DNA from: Planctomycetota bacterium
GTDB lineage: Bacteria; Planctomycetota; JAJSAM01; JAJVHW01
Reading direction: 5' to 3'
Length of the DNA: 42,207 bases
NCBI GenBank assembly: GCA_021776825.1
Contig: JAJFFG010000109.1
Span: forward strand, 1 to 42,207
Below, in pieces: positions 8,355 through 16,636 of the stretch (the first letter of the stretch is position 1; every line of letters begins with the position of its first letter). The notes below the pieces were generated by a model that saw nothing but the letters and a program-made list of their open reading frames with translations, searched no databases and was not told where the DNA came from. The position numbers and the translations under genes are program-made.

Positions 8355-8413
8355 CAGGCTGTCGGAGGTTCGGCCTCGAGCGGGCGACGCAGGTCGGCGC
8401 GACAGCCTGCTAG
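8351..8413. terminator. Bidirectional hairpin between convergent genes
   Basis: CTAGCAGGCTGTCG (8351-8364) pairs perfectly with CGACAGCCTGCTAG (8400-8413). The hairpin overlaps the gmhA stop codon and ends one base before the stop of the convergent membrane-protein gene. There is no T-tract. Its core AGGCTGTCGGAG is the same as the end of the MITE-like element 0.8 kb upstream, so it may be a related repeat used as a terminator. Confidence 0.75.
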
Positions 8414-8704
8414 TTAGGGCGCGCAGGCCTCGACGGACGCGCCGTCCCGGCCCTTGCGACCCTTCCAGATGCCCAGGTCCATCGTCAGTGCCACGAGCAG
8501 GATCACGAGGTGTCCGAGGCCAGAGACGTCGCCCGACGCCGCGTGGATCAGCAGATAGGCCAGCGTCGTGAACGGCACGACCAGGAACCCAAGCACGCCG
8601 AGCCACCAGGGCCGCACCGCCGCCGCCCACTCCGGCCGGAACAGGCAGAGCAGCGCCAGGCTGACGCGCGGGAAGACCAGACCGAGGGCGACGTAGAGAC
8701 ACAT
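8414..8704 (-). CDS. Small integral membrane protein, unknown function
   Basis: A 96-residue protein with three likely transmembrane helices (about 1-20, 32-56 and 62-82) and a short polar tail containing WKGRKGRDG. I do not recognise the family. The start ATG is at 8704. It is convergent with gmhA and divergent from the thioredoxin-like gene, so the 116 bp at 8705-8820 should hold promoters for both. Confidence 0.65.
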   Translation of the reverse strand: MCLYVALGLVFPRVSLALLCLFRPEWAAAVRPWWLGVLGFLVVPFTTLAYLLIHAASGDVSGLGHLVILLVALTMDLGIWKGRKGRDGASVEACAP

Positions 8705-8820
8705 GGCTCGACGGGGGAAACTGGCTGGCCTTCGTGTCGGTTCGGGACGATCCTCGCAGCAGCGCGGAACACGCCGCCTCTCGGCGCCGTCCGAATGCCT
8801 TGACGAGGAGACACGCCAAG

Positions 8821-9621
8821 ATGATCAAGACGCTTCTGGGAACCGTGGCCGCCATCGGGCTGGCCGCGCTCGCCGCGGTGGCCACCGCCGACGACACGAC
8901 GGACGGCAAGGACTGGTCGGACCACGTGGGCGACCTGCCGTTCATCGTGGGCTACGACGCGGGCATGCAGTCGGTGCAGGACACGGGCAAGCCGCCCATG
9001 TTCTTCTTCACCACCACGTGGTGAGGCTATTGCAAGAAGTTGGCCGGTGCGGCCTTCAAGGACCCAGAGACCGTCAAGGTGCTCGCGCACTTCACGCCGA
9101 TCCTCGTGGACGGTGACGTCGAGAAGAAGATCACGGCCAAGTACGGCGTGAGCGGCTATCCCAACACCGTCTTCGCGGACGCGAAGGGCAAAGCCGTCAA
9201 GAGCGTGAGTGGCGCCGTCCCGACGAACACGTTCAAGAACGCCGCCGAGGCCGCCGCCAAGAAGGCCAAGAAGGGCAAGCCCTCGAAGGAGTTCAAGGCG
9301 CTGCAGAAGGCCGACGCGGAGCTGACCAAGGCCCTGGACAAGGACTCCCCGTCCAAGGCCATCGCCGCCGTGAAGAAGATCGAGAAGATCGGCCGCAAGG
9401 GCCACTTCGCCGATCGCGCCGCCGGCGTGCGCGAGAAGTACACGAAGGCAGGGATGGCCGCGGTCGCGGCCGCCGAGGGCGCACTCGCCGACGATCCTGC
9501 CACGGCCGAGAAGAAGGCGAAGGCCGTGCTGCGGGAGTACCGCGGGATGGGCGAAGTCGAGGCCGCCGCGAAGAAGGTCGTCGCTGCTGCGAAGGCGGCC
9601 GCCGAAGCGAACACCGACTGA
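8821..9621 (+). CDS. Exported thioredoxin-like selenoprotein (UGA read as selenocysteine)
   Basis: Read through the TGA at 9022-9024, this is a 266-residue protein. Residues 1-23 form a signal peptide. The thioredoxin fold follows, with FFTTTW-U68-GYC71-KKL in place of the usual WCxxC active site, and GYP114 giving the cis-proline. Residues 125-266 are a Lys/Ala-rich helical tail. The TGA lies exactly at the attacking first cysteine, the frame continues without other lesions on both sides, and Trp, Gly, Tyr, Cys and Lys around it are those expected of the family. The start ATG at 8821 has GAGGAG at 8805-8810. The role would be periplasmic disulfide or peroxide redox chemistry. Conventional callers split it into a 67-residue fragment and one from 9040. 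A sequencing error or a nonsense mutation are the alternatives; the stem-loop after the TGA argues against them. Confidence 0.82.
9036..9057 (+). promoter_or_regulatory. Candidate bacterial SECIS element
   Basis: GGCC at 9042-9045 pairs with GGCC at 9051-9054 around the loop GGTGC, and GAA at 9036-9038 pairs with TTC at 9055-9057, leaving GTT bulged on the 5' side. The apical loop begins 21 bases after the TGA and starts with GG followed by T. Bacterial SECIS elements (best known in E. coli fdhF, loop GGUCU with a bulged U) need a loop at a similar distance with a G in the first two positions, which bind SelB. The fit is good but no folding energy was computed. Confidence 0.68.
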
Positions 9622-9645
9622 CGGCGAAGCGATCGTTTCGATCGG

Positions 9646-9673
9646 TAGGGGCGGGCCGCTCGGTCCGCCCCTA
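9646..9673. terminator. GC hairpin between convergent genes
   Basis: TAGGGGCGG (9646-9654) pairs with CCGCCCCTA (9665-9673), and the stem extends to 12 pairs with one G-T pair around a GCTC loop. It overlaps the TAG stop of the minus-strand synthetase gene and lies 24 bp after the stop of the selenoprotein gene. Its stem resembles the hairpin at 3266-3289. Confidence 0.78.
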
Positions 9674-11818
9674 TTCGTTGGCCGGCCGGGCGTCCGCCAA
9701 GACACACGCCGGATCGATTCGGATCCGCCCGTCCACTGCCATGGACTCCGCGGCCGTCGCTCCGACGAGGAACGGGTTGACGTCCAGTTCCTCGATGCAC
9801 TCGAAGTCCGTCACCAGCCGGCTGACGCGTAGGAGCGCATCTTCGTAGGCCGCCACGCACACGGGCTCTCGCCCGCGCACGCCCTCGAGCAGCGGGTAGC
9901 CGCGCAGGCTGCGCACCATGTCTGCCGCATCGCGATCGGTGATCGGGTTGACGCGGAACGCGACGTCCTTCAGCACCTCGACGTAGATGCCCCCCAGGCC
10001 GGCCATCAGCAGCGGTCCGAAGCTCGGATCGGCACTGACACCGACGATCATCTCCTGCGCGCCCTCGCGCATCTCCTGCAGCACGACGCCCTCGATGCGC
10101 GGAGGCGGCTCGACTGCCTGGGCGCGACCGAGGATTCCCTCGTACGCCGCCAGCAATTCGATCTCGTCGCGGATGCCGACGACCACGCCGCCGATCTCGG
10201 TCTTGTGGAGGATGTCGGGGGACGTGATCTTCGCCACCATCGGGAACCCGACGGCCTGTGCTGCCGACGAGAGCCCGTCGCGCGTCGTCACGAGCTGAGA
10301 GCGCGGGAACCGAAGCCCGTACGCCTCGAGCACGCAGCACGACTCTGCGAGCGTCAGATCACGCCGGCCGTCTTCGACGACGTGCGCGAACACGGCCGCC
10401 GCGGCGTCGCGATCGACGTCGAACTCGGGGACGGTGCCCGCCTCACGCGAGATCATCGCTCCGTAGCGGACCATCGCGCCGAGAGCCTTCACGGCGGACT
10501 CGGGAAACTCGTACACCGGGAGTTCGAAGCCGTGCGTGCGCTTCACCTCGTCCATGACGTCGTCGGGCGCCATGAGCACGCAGACGACCGGCTTCGTCGC
10601 GCCGCGCGCGCCCGCGACGATCGCCTCGACGACCTCGACGGGATCGTGCATCACAGGCGGGACGTAGAGCGCGATGATCGCGTCGACGCCGTCGTCCTCG
10701 AGCAGCAGAGGGAGGCAGCGGAGGTAGTCGGGCCCGGCGGCCTGGCCGAGCATGTCGACGGGGTTCTTGACCGAGGCATCGGGCGAGAGTCCGTCACCCA
10801 GGGCGGCCCGCGTGGCATCCGAGAGCGTGGCCATCTCGAGACCGGCGGCCCCGATCGCGTCGGTGGCCATGATGGCGGGGCCGCCAGCGTCGGTCAGGAC
10901 CGCCACGCGACGCCCCGCCGGGAGCGGTTGCGCCACCAGGCCCTGCGCCATGTCGAACATGTCCTCGATCGAGTCAGCGCGAAGCACTCCGCACTGCATG
11001 AGCAGCGCATCGGTGGCCACGTCGCTGCCCGCCAGCGCGCCCGTGTGTGACGCCGCCGCCGCCGCGCCCGCTTCGGTGCGGCCGGACTTCACGGCGATGA
11101 TCGGCTTGCTGCGCGTCATCCGCCGCGCGATCTGCGTGAACTTGCGGGGGTTGCCGAAGCTCTCGAGATACATCAGCACAAGACGCGTCGCGTCGTCCTG
11201 CTCCCAGTACTCGAGCAGGTCGTTGCTCGACACGTCAGCCTTGTTGCCCATCGAGGCGAACATCGACAGGCCGAGCCCGCGCGACTCGGCGTGGTTCAAG
11301 ATCGCGACCCCCATCGCGCCGGACTGCGAGAGGAACCCGATGCCGCCGCGCACGGGCGTGCCGGGGGCGAACGTCCCGTTCAGTCGCACGTCGGCCTGGG
11401 CGTTGATGATGCCCATGCAGTTCGGTCCGATCATGCGCATGCCGTGGCGGCGCACGATCTCGAGTGCGCGCTGCTCGCGGTCGATCCCCTCGGCGCCGAC
11501 CTCGCGGAACCCCGAGCTGATGACGACCACGCCCTTGACGCCCTTCAGCCCACACTCCTCGAGCGTGCGCAGCACGTGCTGGCGCGGAACGACGATGATC
11601 GCGAGATCCACCGGGTCTGGGATCTCGAGGACGCTGCGGTACGCCTTCATCGAGAGGATCACGTCGGCCTTCGGATTGACCGGGAACACCATCCCCTCGA
11701 ACTCGTAGATGAGGAGATTGCGCAACAGCTCGCGGCCGAGACTGCCGCGCTGCCGGGAGGCCCCGATGACCGCGACGGAGCGGGGTCGGAAGAGGCCGTC
11801 GAGCGAGGCGGTGGACAT
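9671..11818 (-). CDS. NDP-forming acyl-CoA synthetase (acetate-CoA ligase, ADP-forming type)
   Basis: A 715-residue single-chain enzyme of the family that interconverts acyl-CoA plus ADP and phosphate with the free acid, CoA and ATP. An N-terminal CoA-binding Rossmann domain carries VAVIGAS at 15-21. Succinyl-CoA-ligase-like domains follow, with GPNCMG at 131-136, FLSQSGAMG at 162-170 and SHTGALAGSD at 257-266, in which H258 is the phospho-acceptor. The last 230 residues are an ATP-grasp domain (PMVAKITSPDILHKTEIGG, ELDVNPF). Alpha and beta parts are fused, as in many bacteria. The specific acid is unknown; acetate, propionate and branched acids are all possible, and GNAT-linked relatives act in protein acylation, but no GNAT domain is present here. 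Confidence 0.88.
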   Translation of the reverse strand: MSTASLDGLFRPRSVAVIGASRQRGSLGRELLRNLLIYEFEGMVFPVNPKADVILSMKAYRSVLEIPDPVDLAIIVVPRQHVLRTLEECGLKGVKGVVVISSGFREVGAEGIDREQRALEIVRRHGMRMIGPNCMGIINAQADVRLNGTFAPGTPVRGGIGFLSQSGAMGVAILNHAESRGLGLSMFASMGNKADVSSNDLLEYWEQDDATRLVLMYLESFGNPRKFTQIARRMTRSKPIIAVKSGRTEAGAAAAASHTGALAGSDVATDALLMQCGVLRADSIEDMFDMAQGLVAQPLPAGRRVAVLTDAGGPAIMATDAIGAAGLEMATLSDATRAALGDGLSPDASVKNPVDMLGQAAGPDYLRCLPLLLEDDGVDAIIALYVPPVMHDPVEVVEAIVAGARGATKPVVCVLMAPDDVMDEVKRTHGFELPVYEFPESAVKALGAMVRYGAMISREAGTVPEFDVDRDAAAAVFAHVVEDGRRDLTLAESCCVLEAYGLRFPRSQLVTTRDGLSSAAQAVGFPMVAKITSPDILHKTEIGGVVVGIRDEIELLAAYEGILGRAQAVEPPPRIEGVVLQEMREGAQEMIVGVSADPSFGPLLMAGLGGIYVEVLKDVAFRVNPITDRDAADMVRSLRGYPLLEGVRGREPVCVAAYEDALLRVSRLVTDFECIEELDVNPFLVGATAAESMAVDGRIRIDPACVLADARPANE

Positions 11819-11970
11819 GCGTGATCTCCGGTCCGGTGACCGCGGGTACGGTGGGACGTGGTTGGGACAGTCGGGACTCAGCAGCGGGGACTCAGGAGTC
11901 GCCGGTGTGCAGGGTTCGCTCAGGGGAGACGAGAGATGAAGGAGTTTCTCCTGCGTGGAAGAGCAGCACG

Positions 11971-12669
11971 GTGACCCAGGTCGCCATCTTCGATCTCGAC
12001 GGCACGCTCGCCGAGACCATGAACGTCGACGTGCGGTGCTTCGTCGAGGCGATCCAAGCGCACCTTGGTGACGTGGAGCTCGACACCGAGTGGAACTCGT
12101 ATCCGTACGTGACGGACACCGGGGTCATCACGACGCTCTACGAGCAGAACGTCGGCCGGCGACCGCACGAGCACGAGATCGCGTCCATTCGCGCCGACTT
12201 CGTCACGCGCCTCACCGCAGTCGCCGAGAGCCGACCGGAGGCGTTTCGCGAGATCCCCGGCGCCGGGGCCGCCGTGCGGTCGCTCCGCGCCAGCGACCGG
12301 TGGGCCGTGGCTCTGGCAACCGGCGGGTTCCGACCATCAGCGCTGATGAAGCTCGACCTGGCCCAAGTTGCCGCCCACGACGTCCCCGGCGCGTTCGCCT
12401 GCGACGACATCACGCGTGAGGGCATCCTCGAACTGGCGTACCGGCGCGCGGCAACCCACCACGGCGTCGACGCCTTCGACCGCGTCGTCTACCTCGGCGA
12501 TGCTCCGTGGGACGTGCGCACGTGTCGCGCCCTCGGCTGGCCCTTCATCGGCGTAGGCGGTCGCGGAGACGAGCTCGTCGCCGGAGGTGCGTCGCACGTG
12601 CTGCCGGACCTGTCGGATCTCGACGCGCTGCTCAGCGCACTCGACGAGGCGACCGTCCCTGCGGCGTGA
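11971..12669 (+). CDS. HAD-superfamily phosphatase
   Basis: A 232-residue haloacid-dehalogenase-type hydrolase. Motif I is FDLDGTLAE near the N-terminus, with the nucleophile Asp and the acid/base Asp two residues later. Motif II is the Thr in LATGGF, and motif IV is YLGDAPWDV. An all-alpha cap lies between motifs I and II, as in phosphoglycolate-phosphatase-like members. I chose the GTG at 11971, 8 residues before the motif; an earlier in-frame start would add about 50 residues without family resemblance. Substrate unknown. It is divergent from the synthetase with 152 bp between and ends 7 bp from the convergent DUF1232 gene. Confidence 0.85.
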   Translation: MTQVAIFDLDGTLAETMNVDVRCFVEAIQAHLGDVELDTEWNSYPYVTDTGVITTLYEQNVGRRPHEHEIASIRADFVTRLTAVAESRPEAFREIPGAGAAVRSLRASDRWAVALATGGFRPSALMKLDLAQVAAHDVPGAFACDDITREGILELAYRRAATHHGVDAFDRVVYLGDAPWDVRTCRALGWPFIGVGGRGDELVAGGASHVLPDLSDLDALLSALDEATVPAA

Positions 12670-12676
12670 GCGTCGG

Positions 12677-13114
12677 CTACGCCGTGTCGGCGGTCGCGCC
12701 TGGCGCCGTGGTCTGAGTCGCTTCCCAGTCGGTGAACGCCCGGAGATCCGACGCGATCGAGCGCAGGACGAACGCGAGAACGGCGGCGTCGTCGATGAAT
12801 CCCACAAGAGGGATGAAATCAGGGACCAGGTCGATCGGGTTGACGAAGTAGATGACGCCTGCCAGAGCCGCGATCAGCGCCCGCCATGGGATGGCCCGAT
12901 ACCGCCGGGTCGCCCACGCACGCAGCAGCCGGAGGAGTGTGCGCAGTCCGTCCAGCACTCCGCGGAGACGACGCTTGTGCTCGACGCGTCGCGCCTTCGC
13001 CATGCCGCGATCGGCCAGCGCCGACGTGCGGGCTTCGTCCTGCGCCATGGACTCCGCACGACGCTCGCTGCGCGAGTATCCGAAGGGCGGGCGTGAGGGC
13101 GTGTCTGGGCTCAT
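12677..13114 (-). CDS. YkvA/DUF1232 family membrane protein
   Basis: A 145-residue protein whose centre carries YFVNPIDLVPDFIPLVG followed by FIDDAAVL, the signature of DUF1232 (YkvA). The hydrophobic part at about 78-110 probably associates with the membrane, and the first 50 residues are basic and variable. The family has no established biochemical function. The true start could be one of several internal Met codons (for example the one opening MAKARRVEH); the upstream one at 13114 gives a longer basic tail. Confidence 0.82.
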   Translation of the reverse strand: MSPDTPSRPPFGYSRSERRAESMAQDEARTSALADRGMAKARRVEHKRRLRGVLDGLRTLLRLLRAWATRRYRAIPWRALIAALAGVIYFVNPIDLVPDFIPLVGFIDDAAVLAFVLRSIASDLRAFTDWEATQTTAPGATADTA

Positions 13115-13162
13115 GGTGTGTGTGGCCGGTCAGTCTACGATCTGTGTCGTGACCCCGGGGTG

Positions 13163-13280
13163 GACAGATGCGGTGTCGACGGATGCAGTGTCGACGGATG
13201 CAGTTTCGACAGATGCAGGTTCGACGGATGTGCTGCCCACGGATGTGCGAGGCCGACCTGTGCGAGGCCGACCTGTGCAG
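13163..13280. repeat. 15-bp tandem repeats in two families
   Basis: Units of 15 bp of the form GACGGATGCAGTGTC run without gaps at 13163-13177, 13178-13192, 13193-13207, 13208-13222 and, more degenerate, 13223-13237. Two copies of GGCCGACCTGTGCGA follow at 13251-13265 and 13266-13280. They lie upstream of the DUF1992 gene at 13333. A period of 15 keeps any frame open, which creates false Cys/Asp-rich or Pro/His-rich open frames. Confidence 0.9.
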
Positions 13281-13332
13281 CCAAGCATGCAACCGGCCAC
13301 AGCGGGTCGCGGTGCAGAACGAGGAGGGAGCG

Positions 13333-13731
13333 ATGAAGAAACGCCCGCTGAACCCGCGCGACGTCCCGAGCGTCGTGGACAAGGCCGTGCGCGACGCCGA
13401 GGCGCGCGGCGACTTCGAGAACCTGCCCGGGCTCGGCAAACCGATTCCCGGCCTCAATCGCCCCCACGACGAGCTGTGGTGGCTGAAGCAGATGCTCCAG
13501 CGCGAAGACCTCGCGTTCGTACCCGACTCGCTCGCGCTACGCCGTGAGTTGGACGCCGCGCTCGCCAAGATCCAACGCGCCCCGAGCGAAGCCGCCGTCC
13601 GTCGCATCGTCACGGAGATCAACGCGCGCATCGGCGAGGTCAACCGGACCGTGACGTCGGGTCCGGGCTCGAACGTCGCGCCCGTCGACGAGGAGGCGCT
13701 CGTGGCGAACTGGCGCGCCCGGAAGCGGTAG
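13333..13731 (+). CDS. DUF1992 (DnaJ-homologue-associated) domain protein
   Basis: A 132-residue protein that opens KKRPLNPRDVPSVVDKA and contains ARGDFENLPGLGKPI, the hallmark of the DUF1992 family that also occurs in the eukaryotic DNAJC28 protein. No J-domain is present. Function is unestablished. The ATG at 13333 follows GGAGGGA at a good distance; open frame upstream is the 15-bp repeat. Convergent with the HEAT/VWA gene, with 77 bp between and no clear terminator. Confidence 0.85.
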   Translation: MKKRPLNPRDVPSVVDKAVRDAEARGDFENLPGLGKPIPGLNRPHDELWWLKQMLQREDLAFVPDSLALRRELDAALAKIQRAPSEAAVRRIVTEINARIGEVNRTVTSGPGSNVAPVDEEALVANWRARKR

Positions 13732-13808
13732 CTCGCATCGTTCACCTGCACCGTTCCTCGACCTCACCGCGATCCCGCGACGCCCTCGTGAAGGATCCGG
13801 GCTGCCCG

Positions 13809-16613
13809 CTATCGCCGCACGTACTCACCGCCGTTCTCGGCAGCGAGGCGGCGCAGCAGCTCGGAGTGACCGCCGATCGCGACGCAGTGCACCTCGATGC
13901 CGCGCTTCGCGTTCAGCGAGCGGACGGCCTGCAGGATCTTCGGCGTCTGCACGTGCTTGCCATGCGTCGGAGCGCCGTCCGACAGCAGCACGACCGTCTC
14001 GACACCGGACGTCAGGAGACCGCGCTCCAGCCCGTTGTAGAGATTGGTGCTCCCGTCGGCAGCCTGGCGCGCGAGGAACGACTTCAGGGCTTCCCGCGTT
14101 CGAGGTGAGAGCGGCTGCGGGCGCTTGCGCCACGCGGTGACGCCGGTGGCGAAGAAGACGACGTTGACGTCCACCTCGTTCTCGAGCGCCGCCACGGCAC
14201 CGAGTAGCTCCTTCACCGCGGTCGCGAACTTCGTCCCCGCGATCGGCGCCTGCCCGTCGAACCGCATCGGCCCGGAGCCCATGCTCCCGGACTGATCGAT
14301 CACGAACACAACGGAGTCGGTCTCGATGGGGATGCCGTAGAAGCGCGGCGGCTCCGGCGCCATGGTTCCGCCGGCAGCCGCAGGCGGCAGGACGGGGATC
14401 GTGGCCGGCACGCGGAACGTCTCTCCGTGCTCGGCCCACCACTGCTCCCAGAGGTCCTTCTGGTCGTACAGGTTGACAGCCGTCAGTCGGAACAGCGTCG
14501 TGCCGATGGACGCCCGGTTCACGTGATTGGTCTCGACGCCGAGTCGATCGATCAGCGGGCGTACCGACGCGCGCTCGCGGAGCCGTCCGAGCGCCTCGAT
14601 CGCCGTGCGCCGCACCACGCGGTGATCGTCGTTCAGCGCCTTCCGGATGTCGGGCAAGAGCGCCGGGTCCCCCATCGCCACAGCGGTCTCGAGCGCCAGC
14701 TCGCGCGTGCGCCAGGACTCGTCCTTCAGCCCACGTCTCCACGTGACGAGCGCCTCGGGGACGCCGCGCATCCACGGCGTGGCCAGCGCCTCGTAGAGCA
14801 TGCGAGGACCGCCGTCGCCTTCGCGCGCCGCGCGATCGATGGCGGCGATCGCGCGCACGTCGCCCTGCTCACCGAGGGCCACGAGCAGGTCCTCGCGCAC
14901 GTGCGCCTCGGTCTCGACGGTGAGGCGTGCCAGCAGCACAGAGCCGATGCGGCTGTCGTTGCGGTCGCCGAGCGCTTGGGCAGCGATCTCGCGCACGTCG
15001 GAGTCCGAGCTCTCGAGCGCCGCGATCAGACGACCGGTCGTGCCGGGGCGATCGAGCCGTCGCAGAAGATCGAGCGCCGCCTGACGCCGTGACGCTGCGC
15101 GACCGAGGATCAGCAGGGCGTCCACGCTGGCCGAGTCGCCGAGCCGAGCCAGCAGCGGGAGGAGCCGAAGCTGCGAGCGGGCCGAGAGCCCGTCCGCCGC
15201 AGCCTGCTGGACCAGTCGGCGCGCGCGCCCGTCACCGCCTGCGACCAGGTCCTCGAGAGCGAGCAGTCGCAGCGGCTGGTGCTCGTCCTCCGCCGCGGCG
15301 AGTCGCCCTTGAGCGGGGACACCGTCCGGGACCGTCCTGGCTCCCTCGTATGCCGCCAGACGCGCCCCGTGGGACGTCCGCTCACGAATGGCGCGGAGCA
15401 CGGCGCCGCGAGCGATCGCGTCGTCGCTCCCCGCGGCGTAGCGCGCCGCATCGCGCACGAGTTTCGGTGAGGCCGATCCGCCAAGGATCTCCGCGTACGT
15501 CGCGCCGCGCTCCGGTGCGCCCATCCGGTGCAGCGCCTCCATGGCACCGCGGGCGACGGCGACGTCCGACCCGAGCGCGAGCGCCGCGACCGTCTCCGCG
15601 CCGAACTCGAGGAACGCCGAGTTGCCGAGAGCCGTGGCGGCAGCGCGACGCACCGTGGCGTCCGCGTCGCCGCGCGCGGTGTGTTCGAGAAGCGCCAGCG
15701 CGTCGCGCGTGCCAAGCGCACCGATTTCCCAGATGGTGACGAGCCGTTCGGCGGCCGTCTTCCGGCGCTCCGCCCCGAGCCGCGTCATCAACGCGTCGAA
15801 CGTGTTCTCCGGCGGCGCCACGACCGCGCCGGACACGGGGAGCGGGACCGCAGCCGACCGCGCACCCTCCAGCAGAACGAGCTGCGAGCCGTCGGCGGTC
15901 GCGGTGACCGTGACCAGTCGGCCAGCGACGCGCAGCGCCGTACCCAGCGCCACGCGCTCGGTCGAGTCCGGACGCCCGTCGAGTTCGCCGTCGCCATCGA
16001 GATCGAGCACGGCGAAGTCATCGCCGCCCGTGGTGAAACGCAGATCGCCGTCGTCGTCTTCGAGACCGACGAGGCGCAGACGCCCGCCGAGCTCGAGCGC
16101 CCCCGTTCGATGCGCGCCGACGTCGACCTTGAACTCGTCGTCGGGAGAGAACGCGCCGCGACGCAGGCGCAGGTCCACGGGGACGGTCGGACCCTCGCCG
16201 ACCGACAGCGACAGCGTGGCCGCCGCGGTCCAACGCAACCCATCTCGTCGCCAGGTGAGCGCTCGCTCGTCGTCGAGGTGCCCGTCGGTATCCGTGTCGA
16301 TCCACAGTCGTTCGTGCCCTGGCGCGAGATCCAGCGCACAGGGAACGCGACCATCGGGCGCGGCCTTCAGCCGAACGACGCCATAACGGCCGTCGCGCAC
16401 GTCGGCGGGCAGGCGCACGCCGGGGCGCGGGTCGTAGCGGAACTCGATGCTCCGCACGCGGCCGAGCGTGAGCCTCCCGGGCGCCCAGTCCAGCGGAACG
16501 GCTGTCTCCGCCTGCTCCTGGCCGGCGGCACCGACCGGGAGGAGCACGGCGAGGGCCAGAATCGAGAGGAGGGCCTGGGTGGGGGGGAGAGATCGACGAC
16601 GCACGCTCCGCAC
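13809..16613 (-). CDS. Exported HEAT-repeat protein with C-terminal von Willebrand A domain
   Basis: A 934-residue protein beginning with a GTG and a signal peptide (hydrophobic core about 15-30, ending VGAAGQ). Residues 35-280 form a beta-rich region with EF-hand-like DTDTDGHLDDE and DLDGDGELDG loops. About 285-720 is an array of HEAT-like alpha repeats (recurring A-x-x-A-L-G and R-x-A-A patterns). The last 170 residues are a von Willebrand A domain with an intact metal site: DQSGSM, the Thr in DGSTNLY, and LLSDGAPT. Such combinations are frequent in Planctomycetota and are thought to be periplasmic or surface scaffolds. It follows the TrmH gene by 23 bp on the same strand, so the two are probably co-transcribed, though no shared function is evident. 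Confidence 0.82.
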   Translation of the reverse strand: MRSVRRRSLPPTQALLSILALAVLLPVGAAGQEQAETAVPLDWAPGRLTLGRVRSIEFRYDPRPGVRLPADVRDGRYGVVRLKAAPDGRVPCALDLAPGHERLWIDTDTDGHLDDERALTWRRDGLRWTAAATLSLSVGEGPTVPVDLRLRRGAFSPDDEFKVDVGAHRTGALELGGRLRLVGLEDDDGDLRFTTGGDDFAVLDLDGDGELDGRPDSTERVALGTALRVAGRLVTVTATADGSQLVLLEGARSAAVPLPVSGAVVAPPENTFDALMTRLGAERRKTAAERLVTIWEIGALGTRDALALLEHTARGDADATVRRAAATALGNSAFLEFGAETVAALALGSDVAVARGAMEALHRMGAPERGATYAEILGGSASPKLVRDAARYAAGSDDAIARGAVLRAIRERTSHGARLAAYEGARTVPDGVPAQGRLAAAEDEHQPLRLLALEDLVAGGDGRARRLVQQAAADGLSARSQLRLLPLLARLGDSASVDALLILGRAASRRQAALDLLRRLDRPGTTGRLIAALESSDSDVREIAAQALGDRNDSRIGSVLLARLTVETEAHVREDLLVALGEQGDVRAIAAIDRAAREGDGGPRMLYEALATPWMRGVPEALVTWRRGLKDESWRTRELALETAVAMGDPALLPDIRKALNDDHRVVRRTAIEALGRLRERASVRPLIDRLGVETNHVNRASIGTTLFRLTAVNLYDQKDLWEQWWAEHGETFRVPATIPVLPPAAAGGTMAPEPPRFYGIPIETDSVVFVIDQSGSMGSGPMRFDGQAPIAGTKFATAVKELLGAVAALENEVDVNVVFFATGVTAWRKRPQPLSPRTREALKSFLARQAADGSTNLYNGLERGLLTSGVETVVLLSDGAPTHGKHVQTPKILQAVRSLNAKRGIEVHCVAIGGHSELLRRLAAENGGEYVRR

Positions 16614-16636
16614 ATCGTAGCGTCGATCGTCAGAGG

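Noticed and set aside
9022..9024. TGA read as tryptophan or glycine through a changed genetic code
   Set aside because: Many other genes in the window, such as those ending at 7531 and 18013, end at TGA at the expected place, so TGA is a normal stop here.
8734..9024. The thioredoxin-like gene as an ordinary pseudogene
   Set aside because: Only one lesion exists, it is at the exact redox position, the downstream frame is undamaged and a SECIS-like loop follows.
13163..13280. CRISPR array
   Set aside because: The units are 15 bp, directly adjacent, without spacers of 25-40 bp; this is a tandem repeat.
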